From Trogon surrucura (lineage: Eukaryota > Chordata > Aves > Trogoniformes > Trogonidae), in contig CM036617.1 in assembly GCA_020746105.1 (NCBI GenBank), forward strand, positions 144,936,518 to 145,000,517: DNA of 64,000 nucleotides, in the 5' to 3' direction. The position numbers were made by a program, and so were the translations under genes. Under the pieces are notes generated by a model. The model saw nothing but the letters and a program-made list of their open reading frames with translations. It was not told where the DNA came from and searched no databases. Position 1 is the stretch's first letter. Each line of letters opens with the position of its first letter. Positions 1 through 12,600 of this stretch are shown here, one piece after another.

Positions 1-282
1 GAACATAAATGATAATGATAACAGTGAAGTTACAGTAACGTTTAACCAGATATAACACGAGTAACATGTAACGCGGATCTCACCACCCGGAACTCAGCGA
101 CGCGGACCAAGAACCGGAAAGAGAGAGACCCCAACCCTGACTAGCCCCCTAAATATATATACCCTGAGCATGACGTCACGATGGTATCGAATATCCCTTT
201 GACTAGCGACTAGTTTGGGTCAGCTATTTCCCGGCTAGCCCCTTTACTGAGAATTAGTCCTATCCTAGCTGAAACCAGTACA
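1..282. mobile_element. Probable endogenous retroviral LTR, cut by window edge
   Basis: GC-rich, CpG-containing block unlike the AT-rich DNA after it. It holds TGACGTCACGATGGTATCGA and AATATCCCTTTG, followed by a GGTCAGCT..CCCGGCTAGCCCC stretch and a terminal GAAACCAGTACA, all of which I recall from avian ERVK-type LTRs. The right end at CA (282) is a plausible LTR terminus. Judged by recalled resemblance only; orientation not assigned. Confidence 0.5.
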
Positions 283-365
283 GGGACAGATGAAAACACT
301 GTCAAGGGAGAGACCTGAGCAAGAGGTAGTTGCTCTGCAACAAAATCACTTAGTACTTCTTTGGG

Positions 366-560
366 AATTAAGATGAGGAGGGACTACTGGAGGTCATCTA
401 GGCCAATTCCCTTGGCCATAACTTTAAATTTGGTTCAGGTTGCTCAAAACTTACCAAGTTTTGAAACTCACTGAGGATGGAGGTTTCACTGCATCTTGGA
501 GCTTTGCTGACATTGAACTGTTCCCATCGTGAAAATGGTTTTTTTTTACGTCACATTAGA
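366..560 (-). mobile_element. CR1 LINE 3' fragment (old)
   Basis: Reads as the degenerate CR1 3' end on the minus strand: GGAGGTCATCTAGGCCAATT, then the antisense of the conserved C-terminal region (GGATGGAGGTTTCACTGC..., GTGAAAATGGTTTTTT). Heavily diverged, so an old copy. Confidence 0.6.
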
Positions 561-2539
561 GAAGATACAGGACTCATAATTACAAACCTAAAATTTCAGG
601 CTCAGAACTTCTTCCTTCCCACACAAGAAGATTAAGACTGGGGCTATGCACAGCTGCAAACCTGGAACAGAAATCTAAGATTAATAATATATTCCCTAGT
701 TTCAAATCTACATAAAGATGCTCTTCTGCTGCAAATGTCTAAAATACACAGCAGCACACTAGGGTTTGCAGATAAAAAATGTTAAAAGTGAAATAATCAA
801 AACGTCCTGATCACGATCTGTAAGAGAGAGAGAAAATGAGCATGAATATACAGCAAATTTTCCTGACAACCTCTTAACATCGCATTCAGACCAAATAAAA
901 TCCCATTATCTGTTTTTGGCCCTTAAGATAAACATGCTGCATTACTTTACAGTTTCCTGTGACTCTGAAGTCTCCAGTGATAAATATTATCAAAATAGGT
1001 AAGGTTTTGTTTAAAATATAATGCCGGCAGTACTCTTGGGAGAAAAGATTTTGCACATTTATAAGCAGGCAATGCACGTATTACAATGTAAAGCTAGATT
1101 GCAGAAGACTAGCAGTTTCCTTGTTGAGCCTTCCCATCCAGATGCTACTCTAGCAAGACATGAGAGGAAAATACATCTCTAATTTCAGCTGTTAGGACAG
1201 CAACAAAGTTCCCCCAGTCAGGTGTGCCTGCTAGTATGTTAAAAAAACCTGGAATGTGAGGTTCTGCCACACTTCTGGCCTAAGCATATTCACCAGCTAT
1301 TTCTGTATGTTGTTATAATCAAAAGGTATATCTGTATAATTTTTCTTAGCCCCATAAGCCTTCAGAGTGTCTGCCTTACTCATTTTAAACTTGATTGTAA
1401 AGATGCTTTTCCTCTCTGCAAAGGCTTATTTGCACACTGAAAAAGTATCTGCACATGGCATTGTAGATGCAGACCTGCAAAGGCTCCTTCACACAGACAC
1501 CTGGTGCAGTAATGCAGGGATCGTAATTGATGAGAAATTCTGACTTCAATGGAAATACCTTTCGTGATGCATCCTAGAATTTCTTAATTGCCTTCAAGTC
1601 TTGTCCTACTGATGTCTCGTAAGCAAGCAATATATGGAGTCCTCATCTATATTATTTTCTAGTCCAGGAACACAGTAGAGAAGAGAAATTCTTACTGATC
1701 TCTAAATATGTACTCTTATGCTTAATTTATTTAATCTCATTTCTACAATTCTAGTCCTCCAGTTTGCCCTGCTTTTTGTTTGATTTCCCAGTCTTTCTGT
1801 GGAAGGCTGTTTAATGAACTAATGATACAACTCTTGGTTATCGTAGCCAAATAAGCAGTCCTTCTAGAAGTGACAGTTTCTCGTTTCAATTCCTGGTACT
1901 TTGGCAATGAGAAAAAATCAAACTAAACCACGTGCAACCAGATATTCTTGCCCTCTTCACCAGAAGAAACAACATTTTATGTAGGATACTACAATAGATA
2001 GGTAAGTGTTTAAAGAAGAAAAATAGCAGGGAAAAAAGTTTGGCTTCATTTGAAGTAGGTGGTCATCAGCTTTGAAAATAAGGTTACGTGAGCATGGGAG
2101 GTTGGGGAATGTACAAATCAGCATCTACTTGAGTTAGTTTTAGAGTATAAGGAAGGTTTGTTTCTGCCAGGTTGAATGAAATGCTGCTAAGTCCACAGGC
2201 AAGGACATTACAATCAAAGGTACTTTGCACTAGGTATTGGTAAGTCTCCCTTTGCAAAACTGTGTATATGAATCTAATCCCAATGTTTGAAGAGGATATA
2301 TTACAACCATAACAGATGCAGAACAAACACAAGTAGGATAATCTGAGAAGGAGATCATATGAAAAGAAACTAAAAAACAAACAAAAGAGCGTACTTTATT
2401 TAGCCTAACAAAAGTTGAAGATGGGATGTGATTGCTTCTTTATTTTCCCAGAGAGGAAAATACAAAGAAGGAGGAACTTCTAAGCTAAAAGACAATGTTG
2501 GCAGAAGAACATACGGTCTGTTTATTTCTACTCCCCAAA
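561..2539. other. Intergenic, no recognised feature
   Basis: AT-rich single-copy-like DNA. Open frames here (63 and 98 codons on the minus strand) show no family motif and no splice partners. Confidence 0.6.
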
Positions 2540-2815
2540 GAAGGATGTGGGCTGAAAGTTAGGGAGAAGTTTCTAACAATCAGAACCATGAAGTTCTAGA
2601 ACAGCCTTCCAGGAGAGTGGGGCAAAGGAGCTATTTTTGATACGGAGCTTTACCAGTTCTTCAGTTGCAGAATTTAAGAGACTACCTGCAATACTGGGAA
2701 TACAGATATAATGATGAAAGGAGTCACAAGAGGCCTTGTATTCCTGCTCAGAATCCTGGCCCTTGACACTGCACTGGAGTTTTAAAAAAGAGGTTGGATG
2801 GGGACATGAGAGAGG
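2540..2815 (+). mobile_element. Possible ancient CR1/L3-like LINE 3' fragment
   Basis: The run GAGAAGTTTCTAACAATCAG, AAGTTCTAGAACAGCCTTCC and a later GAGGTTGGATGGGGACATG follow the order of the C-terminal region of old CR1-type LINEs. Too diverged to be sure. Confidence 0.35.
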
Positions 2816-3825
2816 AGAGAGAGGGAGAGAGAACAGCAAATGTTTTCACTTTACAAAAATGATGCTCTGAACATCACCAAAGTTTCTTAGTGGCAAGTCC
2901 TTTTTTTGGTTTTTTTTGTTATTGCTAACAATATGGGCCATGTGTATATTTGTATAGGATTGTAGTTGAGAAAAAATCAGGCTGGTGAAGAGCAAATAAA
3001 CCAGTCAACTAAAACACTTGAAAACAGAGAACTTTAAGACAACCTGCAACAAGAAATCTCAAGCGTAATCTGATGTGCTTTTTCTGTACACTCCTAAAAT
3101 GGAGACCACCACTCTGCAATCCAGCAGAGGACAGGGAATAGCAAGAGTGATGGACAGCCTTCAGTCTGGCTGTAGTACAGTTGCTACTGTTTTTCTCTTT
3201 CCACTTGTTCTCTCAGCCTTTTCCATCTGCTTCTTTTTATCTCTTGCACATTTTCTCTTTACAGGGTTGGCTTTTTGGGAGTTTTCATCTTTTGGTCTTC
3301 TCCTACTGGAAAGGAATTTGGAACAGGGAAATATGTCAAAACTCATATGGAGGAAAAAAGGATAATGAGACTAGAGCAGGTGATCGTAGGCCTACAGGCT
3401 GTGTGGATTGTGTGTGTGTGTGTGAGAAAATTCTGTGAAGAGTATTATTGGAAGCTACTACAGAGCAGAGCTAGGAAACACTTGCACAGTTTTTTCCACA
3501 TTATAGTCATCAGACAAAGCTACTGACTCTTTCCTTTTACTACTAATCTTCTCGAGGTGATGAAGTCATCAGAGCTAAAAAAAGGTGACCCACGCCCTTT
3601 GCCAGAACTGCTACATTTTGACTAAAAACATGGTAGGAAGCAAGTGAAGTCTTCATTCAGTCTACAGCGTAGATTAACATGGTTCTCCCTAATACTCAAA
3701 TATTTAATAAGTGTGTGACATATAGTTAACGCTTTGAACGTGAAAAGCAAGAAATTTTGTACACTACCACCTGTTTCAATTGGCCAGGAATGTGTACACA
3801 TTGTACAGAACTACAATTCTATCTG
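2816..3825. other. Intergenic, purine-rich and short TG-repeat DNA
   Basis: Begins with a GAGA-rich patch (about 2810-2835), has a short TG run near 3409-3422, and otherwise shows nothing recognisable. Overlapping 60-96-codon frames at 3075-3526 lack any family signature. Confidence 0.5.
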
Positions 3826-4036
3826 AAGGTAAAAAAACCTTTTTTACTATGAGGGTGGACAAACACTGGAACAGGTTTTCCAGTGGAGTCTCTGTCCCTA
3901 GAAATATTCAAAACCCAGCTGGGCACAGTCCTGGAAACCTGGGAAACCTGCTGTAGCTGGAACTGCTTTGAGGAGGATTGGATTGGACAATCTCCAAAGG
4001 TCACTTTCAACCTCAACTGTTCTGTGATTCTGTGAA
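3826..4036 (+). mobile_element. CR1 LINE 3' end fragment
   Basis: Plus-strand CR1 tail: ATGAGGGTGGACAAACACTG, a GAACAGGTTTTCC core, then GGACAATCTCCAAAGGTCAC and a terminal TTCTGTGATTCTGTGA octamer-like repeat. Confidence 0.8.
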
Positions 4037-7000
4037 CTTCCCGGCTGGTGATGTGGCAGCACAAAACAGTGCAAGGAAGAAAAGGATGTGATCCTATCTG
4101 GTAAGGTACAGAGCTGGTATCAGCCACACTTTCCTGTGAAATGTCTGCCAGTGAACTCAGGTCGCTCTGGGGATACAACCTGGAAAAGGATGGAAAGGCC
4201 AAACACTCTCAATATTTCCTTTCTGGGTAGGCCACTGTTTAGATGCCCCTTAGTGCATTCACAAGAGCAGGATGGTTTGAACAGTCAGGGGACCAAGGCC
4301 CTTAAAAAGTTCCTGGAGGTGCTGTCACAGACCAGTGCAGGAACAAGCATGGTCTATTGCATGATGAGAGCAAACATCAACAGAGATCAAGAACAACCAA
4401 AGAAACAAGGTGCTTTTCTGTATCAGCAGGCACCCTAGAGCAGCACAAAGGACAACTTTGCACAGCTTCTCTGGGTAGACAAGTTAGAGACCAAGAGATG
4501 AAAGCAGCAGTTGCTGAAACAAACTGATAAAGTAAATAGCTACAAGCAGGTATTTAAATCTCTGGCAGGATTTAAGGATTAAGTGGCTACGCTTTTAATG
4601 AAAGCGGGTAAATCTCATTAAAACTAGTGGCACTGCTATAGAACAGGGAATAACAAATGGTGTACTTAACCTCCTGGCAAGGTGAAACATACCCTGGGGT
4701 CCAGTGACTAAGAATTGCATTTTAACTAGCAATTACAGGGTTAAAGTTTTACCTTGGTTTCCTGGGATAATTTTACTATGTCTCAAAAAAACAGCGCTTA
4801 TTTCTTCAGCTGTCTGAAATGAATGGTTTAACTACAGCAGGAATGTTTGTCGGAGTCATAAAAGCAACTGCCTAAAGTTCCAATAAATGTCCACAAAGTC
4901 GCACAAACCAAAGGTGTATAAAGTCACAATAATATCTCCCACTTTCTCCTCTCCAGAGCTACACCCGTACTTCATACACAATGAAGACGTGCCACTGCCT
5001 CTGTCCCACCCCATGAAGGGCAGAATCAACCAGCAGCTTTTGTGACCTGCAGACTAGCTATGGGTGGCACACTGGCAGGAGACGAAAGATTGTGGCATTA
5101 CACCACTGACATCTTGAGACCTCTGCATTGGTCAAAGCCCTGGCTCAAGCTGTCTTCCCATCCACAACGCAACAACAAGGCCCTTTTCCCCATCACAGAT
5201 CTCAACTTGTATGTTGGAGTCTCATGAGTCAAGCCGGAAGAAAGTCAGAAGACCCACCACAGGCAGACCATGGAAATGGATTTTGTTACAATACTCCTGT
5301 GCCTACAGTAACTGGAAACTACTGACAGGAGAAAAAAAAAGGTTGAGCAGTTGAGGGTTTAGCCTTGAGTTTCAAAATTCAAAAGTCAGGCCCCAAAGAG
5401 AGGCAAACCTTGAGAGTAGCTTAGGCAATTTGAGGATCTTTCAAGGGCATATGTATCCGGAGTCATTTTCCTTCTGGTTCTGAATCTTTACTTCACACAA
5501 GAATCATCCTTTCCAGCATTTCACCTCATTTCTTTACTTGAATAAAAGTTTATAAATTTATTGCTAGGTCTGGTATTAGTCCCAGAGCTGGGAAGAACAG
5601 CAACTATCATGTGATTCCTGATCAAATCAAGAGAGCTGGTCCAATATTCATTGACTTCCCTGATACGACTTCCACTTGTCTGTGGGCAGAGAGAGCTACA
5701 AAGTTTGCTTAGAAACACTTGTATTTTTATTCAATTAAATCCTGAAATATAAATATAAGTTTGAAAAGACCTTTCTAAAGTGAAAGTGCTGGACAGAGAT
5801 TTGCATGGGAAATAAAGAACTACTTTGCAACAAAAGAAAGAAAATGCATCAAAGATATAGCAAAATTTTTTTTAAGTAATTTCTTCAGAAAGCAGGACTT
5901 ACAGACACACAGTCCATGTTCAAGTTAGTGCAGGCATTTACATACTCCATCATCCTCTTTTCAGTTGCTTCTGGACCCATGGACAGCTCCAGCCTAATCT
6001 GATACGTATTTACAGGTTTCCATGATAATGAAGTTCATGCATCCTTTCTGAAAATAATCAGCAAGAAACAGGCTTTGTCAGGATACTCACTGAGAAAATG
6101 GACTCTACAATCTATAAACATTAAAAAACCATGACAGTTTGTCTTTCTTTCCTTAAGTTTGTGCCTCTAATCACAGACATTACTGTGAGGAATGTGTTTA
6201 TATGGCCCTACATCAGCGTTATAACTACAATTAATATTAGAATTCCTTGTTAAAATTCATGAAGAAGCAGATAAACATGTTCTATTACATGCAAAACCAT
6301 AACTCGAAAAAAAGATAAACAACAATTCATCAAACTTTCAGTTGGAAAAATCAACTTTAAAGTTTAATACCCCTTTTATAAATGTGTCATTTAATTGTCC
6401 TATTACTTAACAATGTAGAGTACGTGTAGAGTATCCCCACCCTGGGATATTTTCATGTAGCATGTTCTATTCAGTCTATGCAACTTTGTTTGTTCTTATA
6501 CCACAGTATTATTTATGCTCATGCTTACTCTGTTGCTCTAGCAAGTCAAAAGAATTTTCCTTCTCAAAATGTGATCAGTAGATGATGCCAAAAAATGTTA
6601 ATGGTCTAATAGTATTCCAGTTAGAGTGATTGGGCATGTCAGAACTTTCATTACCTTGTTACTTGAGGAGCCAGAAAAACACACACTTTGTATGACATTG
6701 GGATTTCATGGCTTCCCATCTTAGTCTAACAAAAATTGTCAAAGGTTTCAAACTCTTCACAGCTCTCCAAGATTTATTTCCCCATTTTCATATAGCTAGA
6801 TTTTTATGTATATTTTTTCCCATTTATATATATAATTTTCCACTTTTATATAATAGCAATGGAAAATTAAAGCTCACGCCATCTTCGGTAACTAGAAACA
6901 GCTTTTTGCAGTTCTTACAGAACAACTTCTCTTTTTTAATGTATCTAAGAGTTCTGTGAATAATTATGTGCAAATGGGAATGGGACAAAGAACTAAAGGA

Positions 7001-10000
7001 TTAAGAGACAGATAAGCAGCCCACTCGATAAAATTCGTCTTAAAAGTGTTTCTCTAAACATGGGTTGCTGAATTTGGTAGCTAAAATATTTAACAATTAG
7101 CTCAGTGCTGCCATGGAAGTTGAAGCAATTAATGATTCAAAAACCTCATTAGGAATAGATTTTTATTAAAAACCCAAATGTTATATTTTTGTCTGTATAG
7201 CAGGATAAGATATGAAATCATACATAGTATTGAACCAACTAGTAATTTGTCATAGAAGATACCATTGTTTGTTGGATGAATCTTACCCCAGACAGCAGAA
7301 CTGGAATTCTAGCAAGAGTTCAGGAGGGATGGATCATAACAAGTACCTAGAAAATAGTGTCATATAAGTTGGAATCTGCCATTTACTTTACCGTACTTAA
7401 GTAAGCTTCAATTACATTCACCAAGGTGATATTCTATTTTGCACTTGAGTTGGTTGGAAAAACTTTGTCAATGTTGGCTTTGTGAAGGTTTTTCCAAACA
7501 AAAACTTGATCTGAAATTATACTGAAATAAGACGACTTCTTGCAGTCAGTCATTTTGTCTTCTTTTATGGGAGAAAAAGAAAGAAAATTCCAACAAATTT
7601 AAAATGCCTGATTTGGCATATCAGAAAAAATATTTCAGTTCTATTTTGAACTTTTAAAAATAGTATTATTTTTTTTCTGTTAGATTTAGAGTGAAATATT
7701 TTGAATGTATGACACTATCTTTTTAAATAAATGTTCACAGCAAATCTTTAAACTCCAAGCTTCTTCTTGTAATTTTTACTTTCTAATTGTCCTCTCAAGT
7801 TGGAAAAAAACCACACAACTGAAGTTTCTTAAAATGAAGAATATCCCTTTTCTGCCCACCACCAGTTGTGTCTGAGGCAGCTACAATTAACTAGAAGCAG
7901 CCAAGATATGTCACAAAGGACAGACAATCTTCTCCCATTTTCCCACTACATCTCTCTGACAGTATTTTTTGTTTTCACTGTTGTTGAATACTATTTTGTA
8001 TTTTTTCTAGTTTTTCTTCTCTCAATATTTTTCCTGATGGTTTCTAAAAAAAAAAAAAAAGAAATGTGTTAGCCAGTTTTTAACTAAAACCATACAGAGA
8101 AGACACTCAGCTGAAAGCAGACCATCACCAAGTAATGAAGTCCCATAATTAAAGCAAAATAGCCTGAGAAAACTTAGCATGCATAGGAATTTCAGTCTAT
8201 TTCAGCACACTGATATACAAATAAATAAAAACTGGCCTGAGTTAGAAATACAGAAGAGTTTCGAAATAAAAATAAGCAAAGCTATTTCATTAATATTAAC
8301 ATGCCAAAACGCTGGCTTCCTATGGCTTGAAGTTTAACAGTAGGCTGACCTTTTAGCACTTGAGTGTAATCTACGCTGAAGTATTCCTCATGGTGAGGTA
8401 ACTTGTGCATATTCTCTCCCTTGCATTGCATCAGGTAGATGAAACCTCCATTGGAGGCACATCTCTCCCTTGTTCTCTCCCTGACTGTCTGCTTTCACAA
8501 GGCTTGAATAAGACCTCTGCTCCTCTAGGTTAGGTCTGCTGCAGGGTCAATGAACATTGAGCAAAAGCACATTCCGCCTGACTTCGTGAACTGTCTTTCC
8601 ATAGGAGACAGGGAAAATTGCACGGACTGGCTCAAAAATTGTTTTTCTTCTGCAAGAGAAATAATAAACAATTATTTCATTCTTTCAAAGTAATTAGTGC
8701 TTTCCCAAAAAGGAAGTAAAAAAAACAAACAAACAAACAAACCACAACCCATAAGGAATAGGTACTATTACTTGCATTCACATGCACACATGCAAATTTT
8801 TGTTAAAATTTTTACTATTATTTTGGTTTTGAAGTAGAGAAGGAAGGTGAGGGAATTGTTTCAATTTTAGTTTTGGGAACAGGTGTACTCATTTGTGATG
8901 GGCTGTCCCAAATTAGCACCCTCAAAACAAAGATACATATGCAGGAAATAGCACGAAACTACTGCCTATTACAGCATGAAACTACTGCCTTCTACATGCT
9001 TTTGGATGTGTTTCCACTACAGTTGGACTGTACTTATGAGGTTTGTGCTTTAAATCTATTATTTCCAAATACAATGTCTGTCATTTTACTTTGACAGTGA
9101 ACTCTGCTCTGCAGCCAGACCCATTGCTGGGATGATGCAACAGAAGGAAAAGTACACTTCAAGAAGGTCTCTTTTTCCTCCCCATTGTTGGCATCCAGGG
9201 AACAAATTTTCACTTGTCTGAAAGTGATGGAGACCACTTTCCCGGTAACCTGGCTCCATTCTGTGCCAGATCACACTCCCCTGCGAGACCAGCAGAGCAA
9301 TTCTATGACCAGAGCAGACCATGACCTGCCTACAGCATTAAAGAATTGCTGTCCCTTAGACAAGGCACACCATCAGCACCAAGCCCAGGTGTACCTAGCC
9401 TCTCAAAAAAACCCCACGGTTATCACACAATCAAGGATCAGCATCAGTTAAACAGGCTTCTGCTAACAGATTCTGCCTTTTCTATGGCAATCCTTTGGTA
9501 GTTCTGCTTTCAGGTCTGTTTTGCCTCCTTCACTTTTGTGCTTAGTGAAGTCTCACAGCTTGAGACCATAACCAGACAGGCCTATTCCCCATCTCTAACA
9601 GCATCCACTGCTCAGTTTCATTTAAGCCCTATCTGTCAGCTAACTTCCCTCCCTGCTCCATTCTCTCCAGCTTTGCCCCTTCTTCCAGTGAGACTTGGTG
9701 AAAAGGTGTAGACTATCCTCTTCTGACACAGTCACCCTGAGCAGCAGCAGTTAGCAACATATACTCTAAAATTTTAACATCTTAGTGAAACAGACAGTAC
9801 TCATCTTCACAGTGTTATAGTAGGGTTTGTACAAATGCAATCTGCCATATTTGCACCAGCAAAACGTTGTGAAGGATTTTTCCCTGACAATGAGAAACAT
9901 TGGGTTATGTTTCTGATATGTTTAAACTATGGATAATTTGACACGGTCCTTGAAATACTGCTCATTGCAGTGTCATGCTTTGGCAAACACCCCATCTGCC

Positions 10001-10783
10001 GAGGCTTCGAGCAGTTTGTCGCTTGTACAGTTTCTGTATAGGAAGGAAGTAGAAGAACAATAAGACATTGTCTACTGAGGCTTGGGGGCTCGAATGCTGG
10101 GGATGGGAATCTGGACTGGCTTCTCCTTCATAAAGTACACATGCTGCTGGGTAGCCAAAGAGGTCACCTGAAACCAAGGCTTCACTCCTGCACAAAACCT
10201 TCTCGCTTTAAGAAATGTTAAGTTTGTCTCCCTTCTGCTCACCTTACACGCAGTTTTGGTAACATACAGAGCTCTTGGGACTTGCAGATTATTTGGAAAA
10301 AAAAGCATGACACTCACACTGCAGGGACTCAGTATTACAGAGCTGGAATAATGAAGGGGAAGCTGCTGAGTAGAACATCTCCTTCTACTGTTCCTCACAT
10401 GCAAAAATGCATGCTATGAGGCTGTGAGGTATAAAACTTGGCAAACTAAGCAGGTTCTTCAGATTTGTCAAAGTATATCAAAGTGTCCAACTTTCAGAAT
10501 AATTTCAGTTCAGTATCTCCCCAATCACCAGAGAGAAAGGAAGAAACCGGACCTGAACAGTAGGCCCTGAACTAAAGTTGACCTAGAGATGAACCTCACA
10601 ACCCAAGAATATATCTAATCCATATAGTATTAATCGCACATAGTATTAATTGCATATGTAATGTATTACTAATTTATTTGAGTATGAGTGTATTTGTATT
10701 CTGATGCCAATCTATAAAAGCTTTGCTGTAACACTTATTGTGTAGTGCTAACCATCAGAACACCCTTTCTTTACTTAGGAGCA
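4037..10783. other. Intergenic, no gene recognised
   Basis: Nearly 7 kb of AT-rich DNA without coding features. It holds a poly-A run near 8046-8060, an (AAAC)n run at 8718-8742 and several T-rich stretches. The longest frames (116 codons plus at 4088; 110 codons minus at 10072) show no domain or splice structure. Confidence 0.55.
8718..8742. repeat. (AAAC)n microsatellite
   Basis: Four to five AAAC units following an A-run. Confidence 0.9.
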
Positions 10784-11400
10784 TGTAACAAGACTGTGAG
10801 TCCTGGCCTTGTTGAAAGTATGTGATTAAAGCCCAAATAGATAAAGAAACTCCCTTGGACCAAAATAGGTGGAGAAACTCCCTTGGACCAGCATAAAGAA
10901 ACTCCATTGTATTCCTCCTTTAGCCCTGGCCAGGCTTTGGGTGGAATCCAACAGGAAGGGTGACACCATGTGTTTTGACATTTGAAGTTATGTAAGTTTG
11001 TTTAATAGCATAAAAGTTGGACCCTCCTGCAGCAATGTTGGAGACCTCACCTATGAGTGGACACACTGCATAGGACCTCCCACTTGCCAGGACAGGTTTT
11101 CCAAATCCTCTCTGCAACAGGAGCTCCCCAGCAACTGCGGATCTTGATGATGGTGAAGTATTAGGGCAATTGGTGATATATCTTTCTTAATCACTATCGA
11201 TAACAGTATGCAGTAACGATTAGGTGCATTACTCTGGCAATTCTCCTTGCTGCTTAAAACTAGAACATAATAAGCATATTGTTTTAACTAAGCATTGCCT
11301 TATTCTTGAAGTACTTTGAAACAGACAATAAGGTAAGCCGACTCTTCTGTTGCTCCGTGTCCTTTCTGCGGACTTCCCCCCGCCCCCATCAATTAGCAAA
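10784..11400. mobile_element. Suspected solo LTR or ERV fragment
   Basis: Begins TGTAACAAGACTGTGAG. It contains repeated GAAACTCCCTTGGACCA units (10846-10862 and 10874-10890, with a third partial copy at 10898), as in LTR U3 enhancers, a GCATAAAAGTTGG TATA-like box, and a U5-like AAGCATTGCCTTATTCTTGA with GTTGCTCCGTGTCCTTTCTG further on. No protein-coding retroviral part is attached. Boundaries are approximate. Confidence 0.45.
10846..10906. repeat. Short tandem repeats of a 17-bp unit
   Basis: GAAACTCCCTTGGACCA occurs exactly at 10846-10862 and 10874-10890 (28 bp apart), and its first nine bases recur at 10898-10906. Lies inside the suspected LTR. Confidence 0.9.
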
Positions 11401-11484
11401 ACAACATCCCAGTTCCCTTGGGTCTTTGCAGTCCTCCACAAGAGCCAATTAAATTCATATCAATTTTATAATCTTACTGCAACA

Positions 11485-12600
11485 GTCCAACTGTTAACCT
11501 AGCAATGCCAGGTCCACCACTAAACCATGTCCCTAAATAGCACATCTACATGTCTTTTAAATAACTCCAGGGATGGCGACTCAACCACTTCCCTGGGCAG
11601 CCTGTTCCAATGCTTGACAACCATTTCAGTGAAGATTTCCTAACGTGATCTAAACCTTCCCTGGTGCAACTTGAGGCCATTTCCCTTGTCCTATCGCTTG
11701 CTACATAGGAGAAGAGACCGATACCCATCTCGTTCCAACTTCCCTTCAAATAGGTGTAGAGAGTGGTGAGGTCTCCCCTCAGCCTCCTCTTCTTCGGGCT
11801 AAACAACCCCAGTTCCCTCAGCTGCTCCTCATAAGACTTATTCTCAACACCCTTCACCAGCCTCGTTGGCCTTCTTTGGACACACTCCAGTATCTCAGTG
11901 TGTTTCTTGTAGTGAGGGGCCCAACACTGAACACAGGATTTGAGGTGCTGCCTCACCAGTGCCAAGTACAGGGGCACAACCACTTCCCTGGTCCTGCTGG
12001 CCACATAATTCGTGATACAGGCCAGGATGCTGTTGGCCTTCTTAGCCACGTGAGCACACTCCCGGCTCATGCTCAGCCAGCTGACCTTCAACATCCCCAA
12101 GTCCTTTTCCACCAGGCAGCTCTCCAGCCACTTCTCCCCAAGCCTGTAGCATTGCTGGAGGTTGTTGTGACCCAGGGGCAGGATCCAGCCCTTGGCCTTG
12201 TGAAACCTCATACAATTGGCCTTGGCCCATCAATCCAGCCTGTCCAGATCCCTCTGGAGAGCTTTCCTATACACAAGCAGATCAACACTCCCGCCCAACT
12301 TAGTGTCGTCTGCATCCTTGCTGAGGGTGCGCTCAATCCCCTCATTTAGATCACTGATAAAGATGTTAAACAGAACTGGCCCTAATCCTCAGCCCTGAAG
12401 AACACCACATGTGACTGGCCACCAGCTGGATTTAACGCCATTCACTGCCACTTTTTGGGACTTGCCATCCAGACACTTTTTTATCCAGCAAAGGGTATGC
12501 CCATCCAAGCCATGAGCAGCCAGTTTCTCCAGGAGAATGCTGTGGGAAATGATGTCAGAGGCTTGTGACATAGAAGGCAATTCATCCCTCAAGATATAAT
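11485..12600 (-). mobile_element. CR1 LINE, 5'-truncated, reverse-transcriptase part degenerate
   Basis: About 1.1 kb. On the minus strand it encodes RT pieces: HSILLEKLAAHGLDGHTLCW (12389-12592 frame), [10 protein letters not shown] at the catalytic site (Phe of FADD replaced by Asp), then the RT thumb and C-terminal CR1 region in the 221-codon frame 11546-12211 (VVPLYLALVRQHLKSCVQCW, RELGLFSPKKRRLRGDL). Several frame changes between segments; not functional. Confidence 0.9.

Noticed and set aside
4088..4438. 116-codon plus-strand frame
   Set aside because: Starts near a CR1 tail and shows no recognisable protein family or exon signals.
11546..12349. 221-codon minus and 157-codon plus frames
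   Set aside because: The minus frame is CR1 reverse-transcriptase remnant and the plus frame is its antisense shadow.
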